DNA of 64,000 bases, from contig NZ_JODR01000031.1 of NCBI RefSeq assembly GCF_000725885.1, positions 12,404 to 76,403 on the forward strand. Reading direction: 5' to 3'. The notes beneath the pieces were generated by a model. The model worked only from the letters and a program-made list of their open reading frames with translations, made no database searches and was not told the origin of the DNA. The position numbers and the translations under genes are program-made. Position 1 is the first letter of the stretch. Every line of letters begins with the position of its first letter. This DNA is from Streptomyces albus subsp. albus. GTDB taxonomy: Bacteria; Actinomycetota; Actinomycetes; Streptomycetales; Streptomycetaceae. Positions 1 to 8,220 of this stretch are shown here, piece by piece.

Positions 1-125
1 GCGGCTTCAGCGTCCCGCGCGGCGAGCAGCACGTGGTGGCCGCGTTCGTGCAGCATCCGCGCGACCGCCAGTCCGATACCGCGGTTCGCCCCGGTGACCA
101 AGGCCGTCCTGGGCAGAGTCGTCAT
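1..125 (-). CDS. Short-chain dehydrogenase/reductase (N-terminal fragment, runs off window edge)
   Basis: Only about 41 codons are inside the window; the rest lies to the left. The N-terminus shows the SDR cofactor motif TGANRGIG just after a hydrophobic first beta strand, followed by the usual helix and a basic residue in the LLAARD stretch that tends to favour NADP(H). The ATG at 125 is preceded by a good GGAGG ribosome site. SDRs next to oxidases and hydroxylases often reduce ketones of aromatic polyketides, but the substrate cannot be read from this fragment. It is transcribed divergently from the multicopper oxidase across about 220 bases, so the two may share regulation. Confidence 0.85.
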   Translation of the reverse strand, partial: MTTLPRTALVTGANRGIGLAVARMLHERGHHVLLAARDAEA

Positions 126-344
126 GGGAAGCCTCCGTGTGGCAGGAGATCGGGACGGCGCCCGGGCGCCGCCGCGCAGCATCCGCCGCCCCGCTGGAGC
201 CCCGCTCGAAGGCCCGGCTGGCAGGAGAGCCGCCCGTCCGTGCCCGTTTTCGGCACCCGGGGCCCGGCACGTCGCGCGCGGGCGCGGGTACGCGGACCAG
301 CGCCGCTCCAGCGGGAGTCGAGCGGGGAAGGTCACCCTGGGCGC

Positions 345-2033
345 GTGAGCGACACTCCACTCGGCCTCTCCGGCGACCGCGCGCGCCCGGACGAGCAGAC
401 GGGGAAAGGCGGGCAGGCCGAGGAGGCGGTGCCCGCGACAGCGCGCGCGTCGGCCGGACCCGGGCCGCCCGCCCGCCGCAGACGGCGGACGATCCGCCGC
501 CGGGTGCTGGTCACCGCCGGTTCCCTGCTCGGTCTGGGCGTGGTAACCGGCGGGGCCTACGGCGTCAACTTCGCCGTTGTCTATCGCAACCGGCATCGGT
601 CCACCGCCGGCACCCTGGACTTCACCAACCGGCTCGCCGTCCCCCGGCTGCTGGAGCCGGACCGCGACGCCAGGGGCGTGCGGACCTTCGAACTGAAAGC
701 CCGCGCCGGCACCAGCCGGCTGCTGCCGGACAAGCGGACGCCGACCTGGGGCGTCAACGGGCCATTTCTCGGCCCCACGCTGCGCGCCCGGCGCGGCGAC
801 CGGGTGGCCGTGACGTTCGACAACCGGCTCCCGGAGACCACCACACTGCACTGGCACGGCATGCATCTGCCCGCACCGATGGACGGCGGCCCGCACCAGG
901 CGGTGCCCACGGGCGGGAGATGGCGGCCCCGTTGGCGCATCGACCAGCCGGCGGCGACCCTCTGGTACCACCCGCATCCGCACGGCGCGACATCCGACCA
1001 CGTCACCCGGGGGGTCGCGGGCCTCTTCCTGCTGGAGGACGAGCATTCCGAGGCGTCGGGGCTGCCGAACACCTACGGCGTGGACGACGTGCCGCTGATC
1101 ATCCAGGACCGGGCCTTCGAGGACGACGGCTCCTTCTCGCTGCGGGGCGCCTCGTTCGCCGAATCGCTGGCGGGTGTCGGCTCGCTCGGGGTCCTCGGCG
1201 ACACGATCCTGGTCAACGGCACCCGCGACCCGCATCTGCCTGTGAGCACCAGGCTGGTGCGGCTGCGCATCCTCAACGGCTCCAACGCCCGGGTCTACGA
1301 CCTCGGTCTCACCGACGGGCGTGCCTTCCACCTTGTCGCCCAGGAAGCCGGGCTGCTGTCGGCACCGGTTCGGCTGCGCCGACTGCGGCTCGCGCCCGCC
1401 GAACGAGCCGAGATCGTTGTGCCGTTCGAACCCGACGAGCGCGTGGTGCTGCGCAGTTACCCGCCCGATCTGGGGGTCGACTTCCCCAACCGGCGGCTGG
1501 ACGGCGGCGAGGACACCTTCGACCTGCTCCAGTTCCGTACCGCGGCCACACTGCGGGAGACGGGCGAGGTCCCGGCCCGGCTGAGCGGCGCCCCGGAGGC
1601 GGTCAGGGCGCCGCGGGGCGCGCGGCGGCGCCGCTTCGAACTGTCCGGGGTGCAGATCAACGGCAGCACCATGGACATGAACCGCATCGACGTGGTGGCG
1701 CCGGCCGGCGCGGTGGAGCTGTGGGACGTCATCGGCATCGACGGCCGGCCGCACTCCTTCCACGTGCACGGCACCAGCTTCAGTGTCGTCTCCTCGGGCG
1801 GCCGGCCGGTGCCGGAGCGGCTGCGCGGCCTGAAGGACACCGTCTACCTGCCACCGGGCGAGACCGTACGGCTGGCCGTCCCGATGCCGGAGCACACCGA
1901 TCCGACGACGCCGTACATGTACCACTGCCACATGCTGTGGCACGAGGACCAGGGAATGATGGGCCAGTTCACGGTCGTCAGGCCCGGGACCGAGCGCTCC
2001 GCGCCGCGCCGGGTGCCGGGAGGCCACCACTGA
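345..2033 (+). CDS. Multicopper oxidase, Tat-type secretion signal
   Basis: A three-cupredoxin-domain multicopper oxidase of about 562 residues if it starts at the GTG at 345, which has a GGGGAAGG site upstream; reading further up only adds low-complexity sequence. All four copper motifs are visible: HWHG at 169-172, the H-P-H-P-H-G block at about 209-214, HSFHVHG around 470-476, and the final HCH...H...M with H527, C528, H529, H533 and axial M538. An arginine-rich stretch before a hydrophobic segment (about residues 45-75) looks like a twin-arginine signal, so the enzyme probably acts outside the membrane or is anchored to it. Such enzymes couple one-electron oxidation of phenols or metals to reduction of oxygen. 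Beside aromatic tailoring genes, phenol oxidation or coupling of a pathway product is possible, but copper homeostasis cannot be excluded. Confidence 0.9.
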   Translation: MSDTPLGLSGDRARPDEQTGKGGQAEEAVPATARASAGPGPPARRRRRTIRRRVLVTAGSLLGLGVVTGGAYGVNFAVVYRNRHRSTAGTLDFTNRLAVPRLLEPDRDARGVRTFELKARAGTSRLLPDKRTPTWGVNGPFLGPTLRARRGDRVAVTFDNRLPETTTLHWHGMHLPAPMDGGPHQAVPTGGRWRPRWRIDQPAATLWYHPHPHGATSDHVTRGVAGLFLLEDEHSEASGLPNTYGVDDVPLIIQDRAFEDDGSFSLRGASFAESLAGVGSLGVLGDTILVNGTRDPHLPVSTRLVRLRILNGSNARVYDLGLTDGRAFHLVAQEAGLLSAPVRLRRLRLAPAERAEIVVPFEPDERVVLRSYPPDLGVDFPNRRLDGGEDTFDLLQFRTAATLRETGEVPARLSGAPEAVRAPRGARRRRFELSGVQINGSTMDMNRIDVVAPAGAVELWDVIGIDGRPHSFHVHGTSFSVVSSGGRPVPERLRGLKDTVYLPPGETVRLAVPMPEHTDPTTPYMYHCHMLWHEDQGMMGQFTVVRPGTERSAPRRVPGGHH

Positions 2034-2160
2034 GCGAGCGGCGTGCCAGGACGGCGGCAGCACGGCGTGCGCGTTCGAGCGTCCCGCAAGCGTCTCTTCC
2101 TACGCTGCGGACCGTCGCCGACCGACAACCACCAGTGACCGAGCACAGGAGAGGTCGAGT

Positions 2161-3375
2161 ATGGGCAACGGAGAATCGCCGGGACTGCCGGGCACCCCGC
2201 CGCAGCGCAGAGCCCTGTTGATCGGCTGCGGTATCGCCGGCCCGGTGCTGGCGCTCTTCCTCCAGCGGATCGGGGTCGAGGCGGTCATCCACGAGGCGAG
2301 CGAGACCCCGCGCGACGACGTGGGTGCCTTCCTCAACCTGGCCCCCAACGGGCTGGCCGTGCTGGAGACCCTCGGCATCCGCGAGGAGGTCGAGAAGTAC
2401 GGCAGCCCCACCACCAGCACCGCGTTCCTCAACCACCGCGGCAAGCAGCTGGGCGAGAACCCGGCCCAGACGCTGCTGCTCAAGCGCGGCCTGCTCAACA
2501 AGGCCTTGCGCGAGGCCGCGCTCTCCCGCGGCATCACCATCGAGTTCGGGAAGTTCTTCGAGTCCGTCACCGAGACCGCCGACGGGGTGACCGTGCACTT
2601 CCGCGACGGTTCCACCGCCGAGGGCGACTTCATGGTGGGCTGCGACGGCATCCACTCCAGGACCCGCTACTCGGTGCTGCCCGACGCTCCCAAGCCGGCG
2701 TACACGGGAGTCATCGGTACCGCCGGGTACACCCGCTCCCGGCACGGGGCGCCGGAGGACGGCACCATGCGGATGTCCTTCTGCCTGGAGGGGTTCTTCG
2801 GCCACCAGACCACCCCGGGAGGGGAGATCTACTGGTTCGAGAACTACCACCTGGGCCGGGAGCCGCAGCGCGGCGAGATCGAGTCCGTCAGCCACGAGGA
2901 GTGGCAGCAGCGGCTGCTGGCCAAGCACAGCAAGGACCACTACCCGGTGCCGCAGCTCATCGAGGACACCCCCTCGGGGATCATCGGCTACCCGATCTAC
3001 GACATGCCCTCCATCCCCACCTGGCACAAGGGCCGGGTCTGTCTGGTGGGGGACGCGGCGCACGCCACCTCCCCGCACGTGGGGCAGGGTGCCTCCATGG
3101 CGATGGAGGACGGCATCGTGCTGGCCAAGTGCGTGCGCGACATCCCCGATGTGCGGCAGGCGTTCGCCGCCTTCCAGGGCGCCCGCAAGGACCGGGTGGA
3201 GAAGGTCATCAAGGAGGGGCGGAAGACCGGCAACCAGAAGGCCGCGGCCAACGGTTTCCAGCGCGCCGTCCGCGATCTGGTGCTGCCCTTCTTCCTCAAG
3301 CTGGGCGTCAAGGCCACCGAGCCGGTCTACAGCTACCGGGTCGACTGGGAGGAGCCCGTCACCGCCGCCCGCTGA
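2161..3375 (+). CDS. FAD-dependent aromatic monooxygenase (PHBH group)
   Basis: A 404-residue class A flavoprotein hydroxylase. The FAD dinucleotide motif GCGIAG lies at residues 22-27. The second FAD motif, GDAAHATSPHVGQGASMAMEDG, begins near residue 295 (quoted in part: GDAAHATSPHVGQG). The length matches the short salicylate-hydroxylase/TetX-like subgroup without the C-terminal thioredoxin-like domain, unlike the two longer hydroxylases at 12.9 and 15.8 kb. These enzymes use NAD(P)H and oxygen to hydroxylate activated aromatic rings or cause related oxidations. The ATG has a strong AGGAGAGG site. It follows the multicopper oxidase by 127 bases on the same strand and ends at a large hairpin, so it closes this transcription unit. 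Confidence 0.88.
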   Translation: MGNGESPGLPGTPPQRRALLIGCGIAGPVLALFLQRIGVEAVIHEASETPRDDVGAFLNLAPNGLAVLETLGIREEVEKYGSPTTSTAFLNHRGKQLGENPAQTLLLKRGLLNKALREAALSRGITIEFGKFFESVTETADGVTVHFRDGSTAEGDFMVGCDGIHSRTRYSVLPDAPKPAYTGVIGTAGYTRSRHGAPEDGTMRMSFCLEGFFGHQTTPGGEIYWFENYHLGREPQRGEIESVSHEEWQQRLLAKHSKDHYPVPQLIEDTPSGIIGYPIYDMPSIPTWHKGRVCLVGDAAHATSPHVGQGASMAMEDGIVLAKCVRDIPDVRQAFAAFQGARKDRVEKVIKEGRKTGNQKAAANGFQRAVRDLVLPFFLKLGVKATEPVYSYRVDWEEPVTAAR

Positions 3376-3400
3376 GCGGCCCGGCCCCGGCGGGCCGGGC

Positions 3401-3462
3401 GCCCACAGCGGAGGGGAGGGGGAGCGGCCGGACAGCCGCTCCCCCTCCCCTCCGCTGTGGGC
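3401..3462. terminator. 28-bp perfect hairpin, bidirectional terminator
   Basis: Bases 3401-3428 are perfectly complementary to 3435-3462, with a six-base CGGACA loop. It sits between the convergent monooxygenase (+) and VOC gene (-). It lacks a long U tract, as is common in Streptomyces terminators, but the 28-bp stem is exceptional. Confidence 0.85.
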
Positions 3463-3472
3463 CGGTGCGGGG

Positions 3473-4006
3473 TCAGGACCCGTTGTGGGTGGAGATCTGC
3501 ACCAGGTTGCCCGCCGGGTCCGAGACGTAGGCCGAACGCTCTCCCCACGGCTGGTCCTTGGGTGTCATCAGCCCCCGCGCGCCGGCCGCCTTGGCCTTCG
3601 TGTACGCGGCGTCCACGTCGGGGGTCAGCACGGCGATCTCGGACTGCTTGCGCTTGGAGGGCCCGATCCGCTTCAGCGGCGTCGATTCCTTGATCACGTC
3701 GTAGGTGCAGAAGGTCAGGTAGTAGCTGTCGCCGAGGCTGACCGTGCCGAAGACCGCCGGCCCCTGCTCGGGGAAGCGGTAGTCCACCCTGAAGCCGAAC
3801 GCCTCGTGGTAGAAGTCCAGCATCTCGTCGATGTTCTCGGTGTAGAGGGTCGGCTGGCCGTACCGGGGCGCCTCCTGGACGGTGGGACGCGCCGACGTGG
3901 GGGAGACGGCACCGGCACCGGAGGGGGCGCCCGCCACCAGTCCCACGGTCAGCGCCGCGGCGCCCGCCGTTCCCGCCGCCCACATTCTGACCGCTCTCGC
4001 ACGCAT
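3473..4006 (-). CDS. Secreted VOC-family (glyoxalase/dioxygenase fold) protein
   Basis: 177 residues from the ATG at 4006, which has a GAGGAGTGATC site; longer in-frame readings add implausible sequence. Residues 1-40 form an export signal (basic start, alanine/leucine-rich core, small residues before the likely cleavage site). The rest is a vicinal-oxygen-chelate domain with the usual beta-alpha-beta-beta-beta pattern, the YTENIDEMLDFYHEAFGF start and a terminal SDPAGNLVQI strand. VOC proteins include glyoxalases, extradiol dioxygenases, cyclases and drug-binding immunity proteins. A signal peptide on a VOC protein is unusual and suggests extracytoplasmic sequestration or metabolism of a small molecule. 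It is divergent from the halogenase operon, which fits a role in the same pathway, but no activity can be assigned from sequence. Confidence 0.82.
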   Translation of the reverse strand: MRARAVRMWAAGTAGAAALTVGLVAGAPSGAGAVSPTSARPTVQEAPRYGQPTLYTENIDEMLDFYHEAFGFRVDYRFPEQGPAVFGTVSLGDSYYLTFCTYDVIKESTPLKRIGPSKRKQSEIAVLTPDVDAAYTKAKAAGARGLMTPKDQPWGERSAYVSDPAGNLVQISTHNGS

Positions 4007-4203
4007 GGGATCACTCCTCGCCGGGGTGTGTTCGTACCGTTGCGTCCGCCAGCACACGGCACCCCGCTCGAGCACCACTCGATCCACCACGGCACCCATC
4101 GAGCCCCCCTCCACCACCCCTCCGGCATCCCGGCGCACCGTGCCCGGGAGGGCCACAGCCTGGCCGACGACACGCCCAAGGCCGCCAAGAGAGGGAGACA
4201 TTC
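4007..4203. promoter_or_regulatory. Divergent promoter region of VOC gene and halogenase operon
   Basis: 197 bases between two divergent starts. It contains the ten-base direct repeat CACGGCACCC at 4055-4064 and 4088-4097, exactly 33 bp apart (three helical turns), and related TCGA(G/T) blocks at 4068 and 4079, 11 bp apart. Repeats in 11-bp register resemble the sites of SARP-type activators of antibiotic clusters. No SARP gene is in the window, so this is a tentative reading. Confidence 0.35.
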
Positions 4204-5622
4204 ATGCGTGGTTCCACCCAGATCCTCGTCATCGGGGGAGGGCCCGCCGGATCGACGGCGGCCGGACTGCTGGCGAAGGAGGGCTTCGAGGTCACCCTGC
4301 TGGAGCGGGAGACCTTCCCCCGCTACCACATCGGCGAGTCGATCCTCCCCTCGTGCCGGCCGATCCTCGAACTCCTCGGTGTGTGGGACACGGTCCAGGC
4401 CCACGGCTTCCAGCCCAAGGGCGGCGCCTACTTCTTCTGGGGTCCGGAGGAGTGGGAGGTCAAGTTCGACAGCCTCGGCGACGACGGCACCAACGCCTGG
4501 CAGGTCATCCGCTCCGAGTTCGACGAGATCCTGCTGCGGCACGCCGGGAAACTGGGCGCCGAGGTCGTGGAGAACATCACCGTCAAGGAGCTGGAGTTCG
4601 ACGGCGACAGGCCCGTCGCCGCCCACTGGGCCCACACCAAGAACCCCGCCGAGAGCGGACGCATCACCTTCGACTACGTCATCGACGCCTCCGGGCGCGG
4701 CGGCGTCGTGGCCGCCAAGCACCTCAAGAACCGCGAGTACCACGAGATCTTCCGCAACGTGGCCGCCTGGTCCTACTGGAAGAACGTCAAGCCGCTCGAC
4801 CGCGGCCCCAAGGGCGCCATCGCCGTGTGCTCCGCACCCGACGGCTGGTTCTGGGTGATCCCGCTGCACGACGGCACCACCAGCATCGGCCTGGTCACCG
4901 GCCGGGACATCTTCAACGACAAGCGCAGCCGGCTCGGCGGCATCCAGCAGGTCTACGACCAGGCCATGAGCGAATGCCCCGCGGTCACCGGTCTGCTGGG
5001 CGACGCCGAACAGGTCACCGGCATGAAGGTCGAGCAGGACTACTCCTACAACGCCGAGGACTTCGGCCGCCCCGGCTATCTGATGTGCGGCGACGCGGCC
5101 TGCTTCCTCGACCCGCTGCTGTCCACCGGCGTCCACCTGGCCACCTACAGCGCCATGCTCGCCAGCGCCTCCCTCACCAGCGTGCTGCGCGGCGAGGTCG
5201 AGGAGAAGGAGGCCTGGCACTTCTTCAACACCGTCTACCGGCACGCCTACGAGCGGCTGCTGGTGCTGGTCTCCGTCTTCTACGAGAGCTACCGCGGCAA
5301 GGAGCACCACTTCTACAACGCGCAGAAGCTCACCCGCGCCCAGCGCGACGGCCTCAACCTCCAGGACGCCTTCGACCGCATCATCACCGGCATCGCCGAC
5401 ATGGAGGACGCCCAGGACGTGTACGCCAGCGTCCACGCCCACCTCAACGGCGCCGAGAGCGGCGACCCCAACCCGCTGGCCAACCTCAACAAGGTGCACG
5501 AGCAGAAGCAGGCCCCCATGAGCCCGGCCAACGCCGTCGGCGGCCTCTACCTCGCCTTCCGCCCCTCCCTGCACCTGGCCCGCGCCCAGACCCCCGCCAC
5601 CGAAGGAGGACCCGCAGCATGA
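4204..5622 (+). CDS. Flavin-dependent halogenase (phenol/pyrrole type)
   Basis: A 472-residue FADH2-dependent halogenase. The FAD motif GGGPAGS is at residues 11-17, the expected catalytic lysine is K72 in FQPKGGAYFFWG, and the diagnostic WxWxIP motif is present as WFWVIP at 215-220. The length and short spacing between motifs match halogenases acting on phenols or carrier-bound aromatics rather than the longer tryptophan halogenases. The enzyme would make a lysine-chloramine-type species from chloride, oxygen and FADH2 and chlorinate an electron-rich ring. No flavin reductase is encoded nearby, so FADH2 must come from elsewhere. It leads a tightly coupled operon with the transporter, methyltransferase and luciferase-like genes. 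A GAGGGAGA site supports the ATG. Confidence 0.95.
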   Translation: MRGSTQILVIGGGPAGSTAAGLLAKEGFEVTLLERETFPRYHIGESILPSCRPILELLGVWDTVQAHGFQPKGGAYFFWGPEEWEVKFDSLGDDGTNAWQVIRSEFDEILLRHAGKLGAEVVENITVKELEFDGDRPVAAHWAHTKNPAESGRITFDYVIDASGRGGVVAAKHLKNREYHEIFRNVAAWSYWKNVKPLDRGPKGAIAVCSAPDGWFWVIPLHDGTTSIGLVTGRDIFNDKRSRLGGIQQVYDQAMSECPAVTGLLGDAEQVTGMKVEQDYSYNAEDFGRPGYLMCGDAACFLDPLLSTGVHLATYSAMLASASLTSVLRGEVEEKEAWHFFNTVYRHAYERLLVLVSVFYESYRGKEHHFYNAQKLTRAQRDGLNLQDAFDRIITGIADMEDAQDVYASVHAHLNGAESGDPNPLANLNKVHEQKQAPMSPANAVGGLYLAFRPSLHLARAQTPATEGGPAA

Positions 5623-7184
5623 CCGCCGCACCACCCGCGCCCCGGCAGGACGGGGCGGCGTCCTCGATGCGCCCCTGGCCGCCCTGGTTCCGCACCCTGT
5701 TCATGAGCGACCTGTGGGAGCGGTTCGGCTTCTTCGGCATGCAGGCCATCCTCGTGCTGTTCGCCGTCGCACCCCGCGAAGAGGACGGACTCGGGCTCGC
5801 CAAGGCAGATGCCGCCGCCCTGTTCGGCGCCTGGATCGGGCTCGCCTTCATGCTGTGCCTGCCCGGCGGCTGGATCGCCGACCGGCTGCTGGGGCCCCGC
5901 CGCACCCTGCTGCTGGGCGCCGCGATCACCACCCTCGGACACTTCGCGCTGGCCACCCCGCTGCTGTGGCTGACCCCGCTCGCCCTCGTCCTGCTGGCCG
6001 TCGGCATGGGCCTGTACAAGCCCAACCACCAGGCCATGCTCAACCTGATGTTCAAGGAGAGCGGACGCCGTGAGGCCGGCATCTCCCTGATCTACGTCGG
6101 CATCCAGGTCAGCGCGCTCACCTCCCCGCTGATCGCCGGGTTCCTCGGCGAACGCGTCGACTGGCGGCTGGGCTTCGCCGTCTCGGGCACCGCCATGCTG
6201 CTGGGCACCGTCCAGGTCGCCCTGGCCCGGCCCCGCTTCCAGGGCGAGGGCGAGCGGCCCGGCAGACCCCTGGAGCCCGCCGCCGCGCGCCGGGCCAAGG
6301 CGCTCACCGGCGCCGTGGGCGCCGGCCTGGCCGTCCTGCTGGGCGGTCTGGCCCTCGTCGGGGGACTGACCGCCGGGAGCGGTATCGCGCTGGTCGGCAT
6401 GGCATCCGTCATCGCCCCCGTCCTCGCCTACACCGTGCTCTACCGCAGCCGGGAGCTGACCGCGGGCGACCGCAGACGGCTGCGCTCCTTCCTGTGGATC
6501 TTCCTCGGCTCGACCCTCTTCTGGTCGCTGATCGCCCAGGACGGCTCGTCGCTGACCCTCTTCGCCAAGCACTCCACCGACCGTGAGGTCTTCGGATTCG
6601 AGGTGCCCGTCAGCTGGCTCCAGTCCGCGACGCCGCTGTTCATCCTCGTGCTCGCGCCGCTGTTCGCCTGGTTCCTGCTCCAGCAGCGCGGCGGGCGCGC
6701 AGGGGTCCCCGCCAAGTTCTCCGCGGGCCTCCTGCTGACCGGCGTCAGCTTCCTGGTCATGGCGCTTGCCGCGGCACTGGCCTCCGGCGACGAGAGGGTC
6801 TCCCCGCTGTGGCTGCTGGTGGTCTATCTGATGCACGCCTGCGGCGAACTCATCGTCGCCGCCGTCGGTATCGCCGCCGTCGCCGACGTCCTGCCGCGCC
6901 GCTTCCTGGCCCACATGCTCGGCCTGCTGTGGCTCTTCGCCGCGCTCGGCGGCGGTGCCGGCAGCGGACTGGTGCGGCTCATCGACGTCATCCCCGAGGC
7001 GCTGTACTACCTGCTGCTCGCCGTGCTGGCTCTGACCGTCGGCGGCGCCCTGGCCCTGCGCCGGCACACCGTCGCCCGCGGGCTGGCCCCCGAACCCGGT
7101 GGGCCCGCGGCCGACGGGACCGCCGAGCCCGCGCCCGCACCCGGGTCCGGCCCCACCACCGTGAAGGAAGGTGACCCCGCATGA
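5619..7184 (+). CDS. POT/PTR-type major facilitator transporter
   Basis: A 521-residue membrane protein with about 12-14 hydrophobic segments, starting in an ATGA overlap with the halogenase stop. It carries the hallmark of proton-coupled oligopeptide transporters, an ExxERF(Y/F)(Y/F)G-like motif, here D31-L-W-E34-R35-F36-G-F-F-G, with the first glutamate replaced by aspartate. It is followed by the loop motif GGWIADRLLG. POT proteins normally import di- and tripeptides with protons. Position inside a tailoring operon suggests it instead moves the halogenated product or a precursor; the altered ExxER motif, which is involved in proton coupling, would fit a changed mechanism. The family call is firm, the substrate unknown. 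Confidence 0.88.
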   Translation: MTAAPPAPRQDGAASSMRPWPPWFRTLFMSDLWERFGFFGMQAILVLFAVAPREEDGLGLAKADAAALFGAWIGLAFMLCLPGGWIADRLLGPRRTLLLGAAITTLGHFALATPLLWLTPLALVLLAVGMGLYKPNHQAMLNLMFKESGRREAGISLIYVGIQVSALTSPLIAGFLGERVDWRLGFAVSGTAMLLGTVQVALARPRFQGEGERPGRPLEPAAARRAKALTGAVGAGLAVLLGGLALVGGLTAGSGIALVGMASVIAPVLAYTVLYRSRELTAGDRRRLRSFLWIFLGSTLFWSLIAQDGSSLTLFAKHSTDREVFGFEVPVSWLQSATPLFILVLAPLFAWFLLQQRGGRAGVPAKFSAGLLLTGVSFLVMALAAALASGDERVSPLWLLVVYLMHACGELIVAAVGIAAVADVLPRRFLAHMLGLLWLFAALGGGAGSGLVRLIDVIPEALYYLLLAVLALTVGGALALRRHTVARGLAPEPGGPAADGTAEPAPAPGSGPTTVKEGDPA

Positions 7185-8218
7185 CCTCCGTCACCCCGGC
7201 CCCGGGCACGGCCGCCCCCGCAGCCGACCTCAGCAGCCTGGGACTCGGCTTCGCCTCCGCGAAGCTGCTGCTCACCGCGCTCGAACTCGGCGTCTTCACC
7301 ACCCTCGCCGAGTCCGCCGACGGCAGCGCGGAGGCCGAGGAACTCCGTGCAGCGCTCGGCCTGCACCCCCGCGCCGCCGCCGACTTCTTCGACGCGCTGA
7401 CCGCGCTCGGCCTGCTGGAGCGGCGGTACGGCCGCTACCGCAACAGCCCCGCGGCCCAGGCGCATCTGGTGCGCGGCCCCCACTACCAGGGCGGCTTCCT
7501 CGAAGGCGCCAACCACGTGCTCTACCCGGCCTGGGGCCGCCTCACCGAGGCCCTGCGCACCGGCAGACCCCAGGCCGACGGCGACTTCGAGGCCATGCTC
7601 GCCGATCCGCAAGCCCGGCGGATGTTCCTGGCCATGCAGGACTCCCTCAGCCAACCCCTGGTGCCCGGTCTGCTGGACGCCCTCGACTGGTCCCGGTACC
7701 GCACCCTCACCGATGTCGGCGGCGCCCGCGGCAACCTCGCCGGACATCTGCTGCGGGCCCGGCCCGGACTGCGCGCCACCGTGTTCGACCGGCCGCAGAA
7801 CGCCGGGCCGTGCGCCGAGCACGCCGCCGCGCTCGGTGTCGGCGACCGGCTCTCCTTCACCGGCGGCGACTTCTTCACCGACCCGCTGCCACCCGCCGAC
7901 GTGCTGGTCGTCGGCCACGTCCTCGCGGACTTCTCCCGCGACGAGCGCCGCACCCTCATCACCAAGGCGCACGCCGCCGTCCGCGACGGGGGCGCGCTCC
8001 TCGTCTACGACCCGATGAACGGCGACACCCCCCATCTGACCTCCCTCGTCGCCAGCCTCCACATGCTCGTCATGACACCGGCCGGCGCCGGATACCACCC
8101 CGGCCACTGCACCGGCTGGATGGAACAGGCCGGCTTCACCGGCGTGACCCGGCACCCGCTGCCCCTCGGCAACACGCTGCTCGTCGCCCACAAGCCGCCC
8201 GCCCGGAAGGGGGAGTGA
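7181..8218 (+). CDS. SAM-dependent O-methyltransferase (paralogue 1)
   Basis: A 345-residue two-domain small-molecule methyltransferase. The N-terminal half is the winged-helix dimerisation domain and the C-terminal half the Rossmann domain with SAM motif DVGGARGN near residues 178-185. It starts in an ATGA overlap with the transporter. It is clearly paralogous to the enzyme at 14783-15796, sharing the YPAWGRLTEALRTG block and DVGGARGN, and more distantly to that at 11902-12927. Enzymes of this family methylate phenolic hydroxyls of aromatic polyketides, though some members have become decarboxylases or hydroxylases while keeping SAM. Confidence 0.92.
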   Translation: MTSVTPAPGTAAPAADLSSLGLGFASAKLLLTALELGVFTTLAESADGSAEAEELRAALGLHPRAAADFFDALTALGLLERRYGRYRNSPAAQAHLVRGPHYQGGFLEGANHVLYPAWGRLTEALRTGRPQADGDFEAMLADPQARRMFLAMQDSLSQPLVPGLLDALDWSRYRTLTDVGGARGNLAGHLLRARPGLRATVFDRPQNAGPCAEHAAALGVGDRLSFTGGDFFTDPLPPADVLVVGHVLADFSRDERRTLITKAHAAVRDGGALLVYDPMNGDTPHLTSLVASLHMLVMTPAGAGYHPGHCTGWMEQAGFTGVTRHPLPLGNTLLVAHKPPARKGE

Positions 8219-8220
8219 CC

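Noticed and set aside
3882..5618. Long plus-strand open frame upstream of the POT transporter
   Set aside because: It is an out-of-frame shadow of the halogenase (Arg/Pro-rich); the transporter starts at 5619 in ATGA overlap.
4204..5622. Geranylgeranyl reductase or plain FAD hydroxylase
   Set aside because: The WxWxIP motif and aligned lysine K72 specify a flavin-dependent halogenase.
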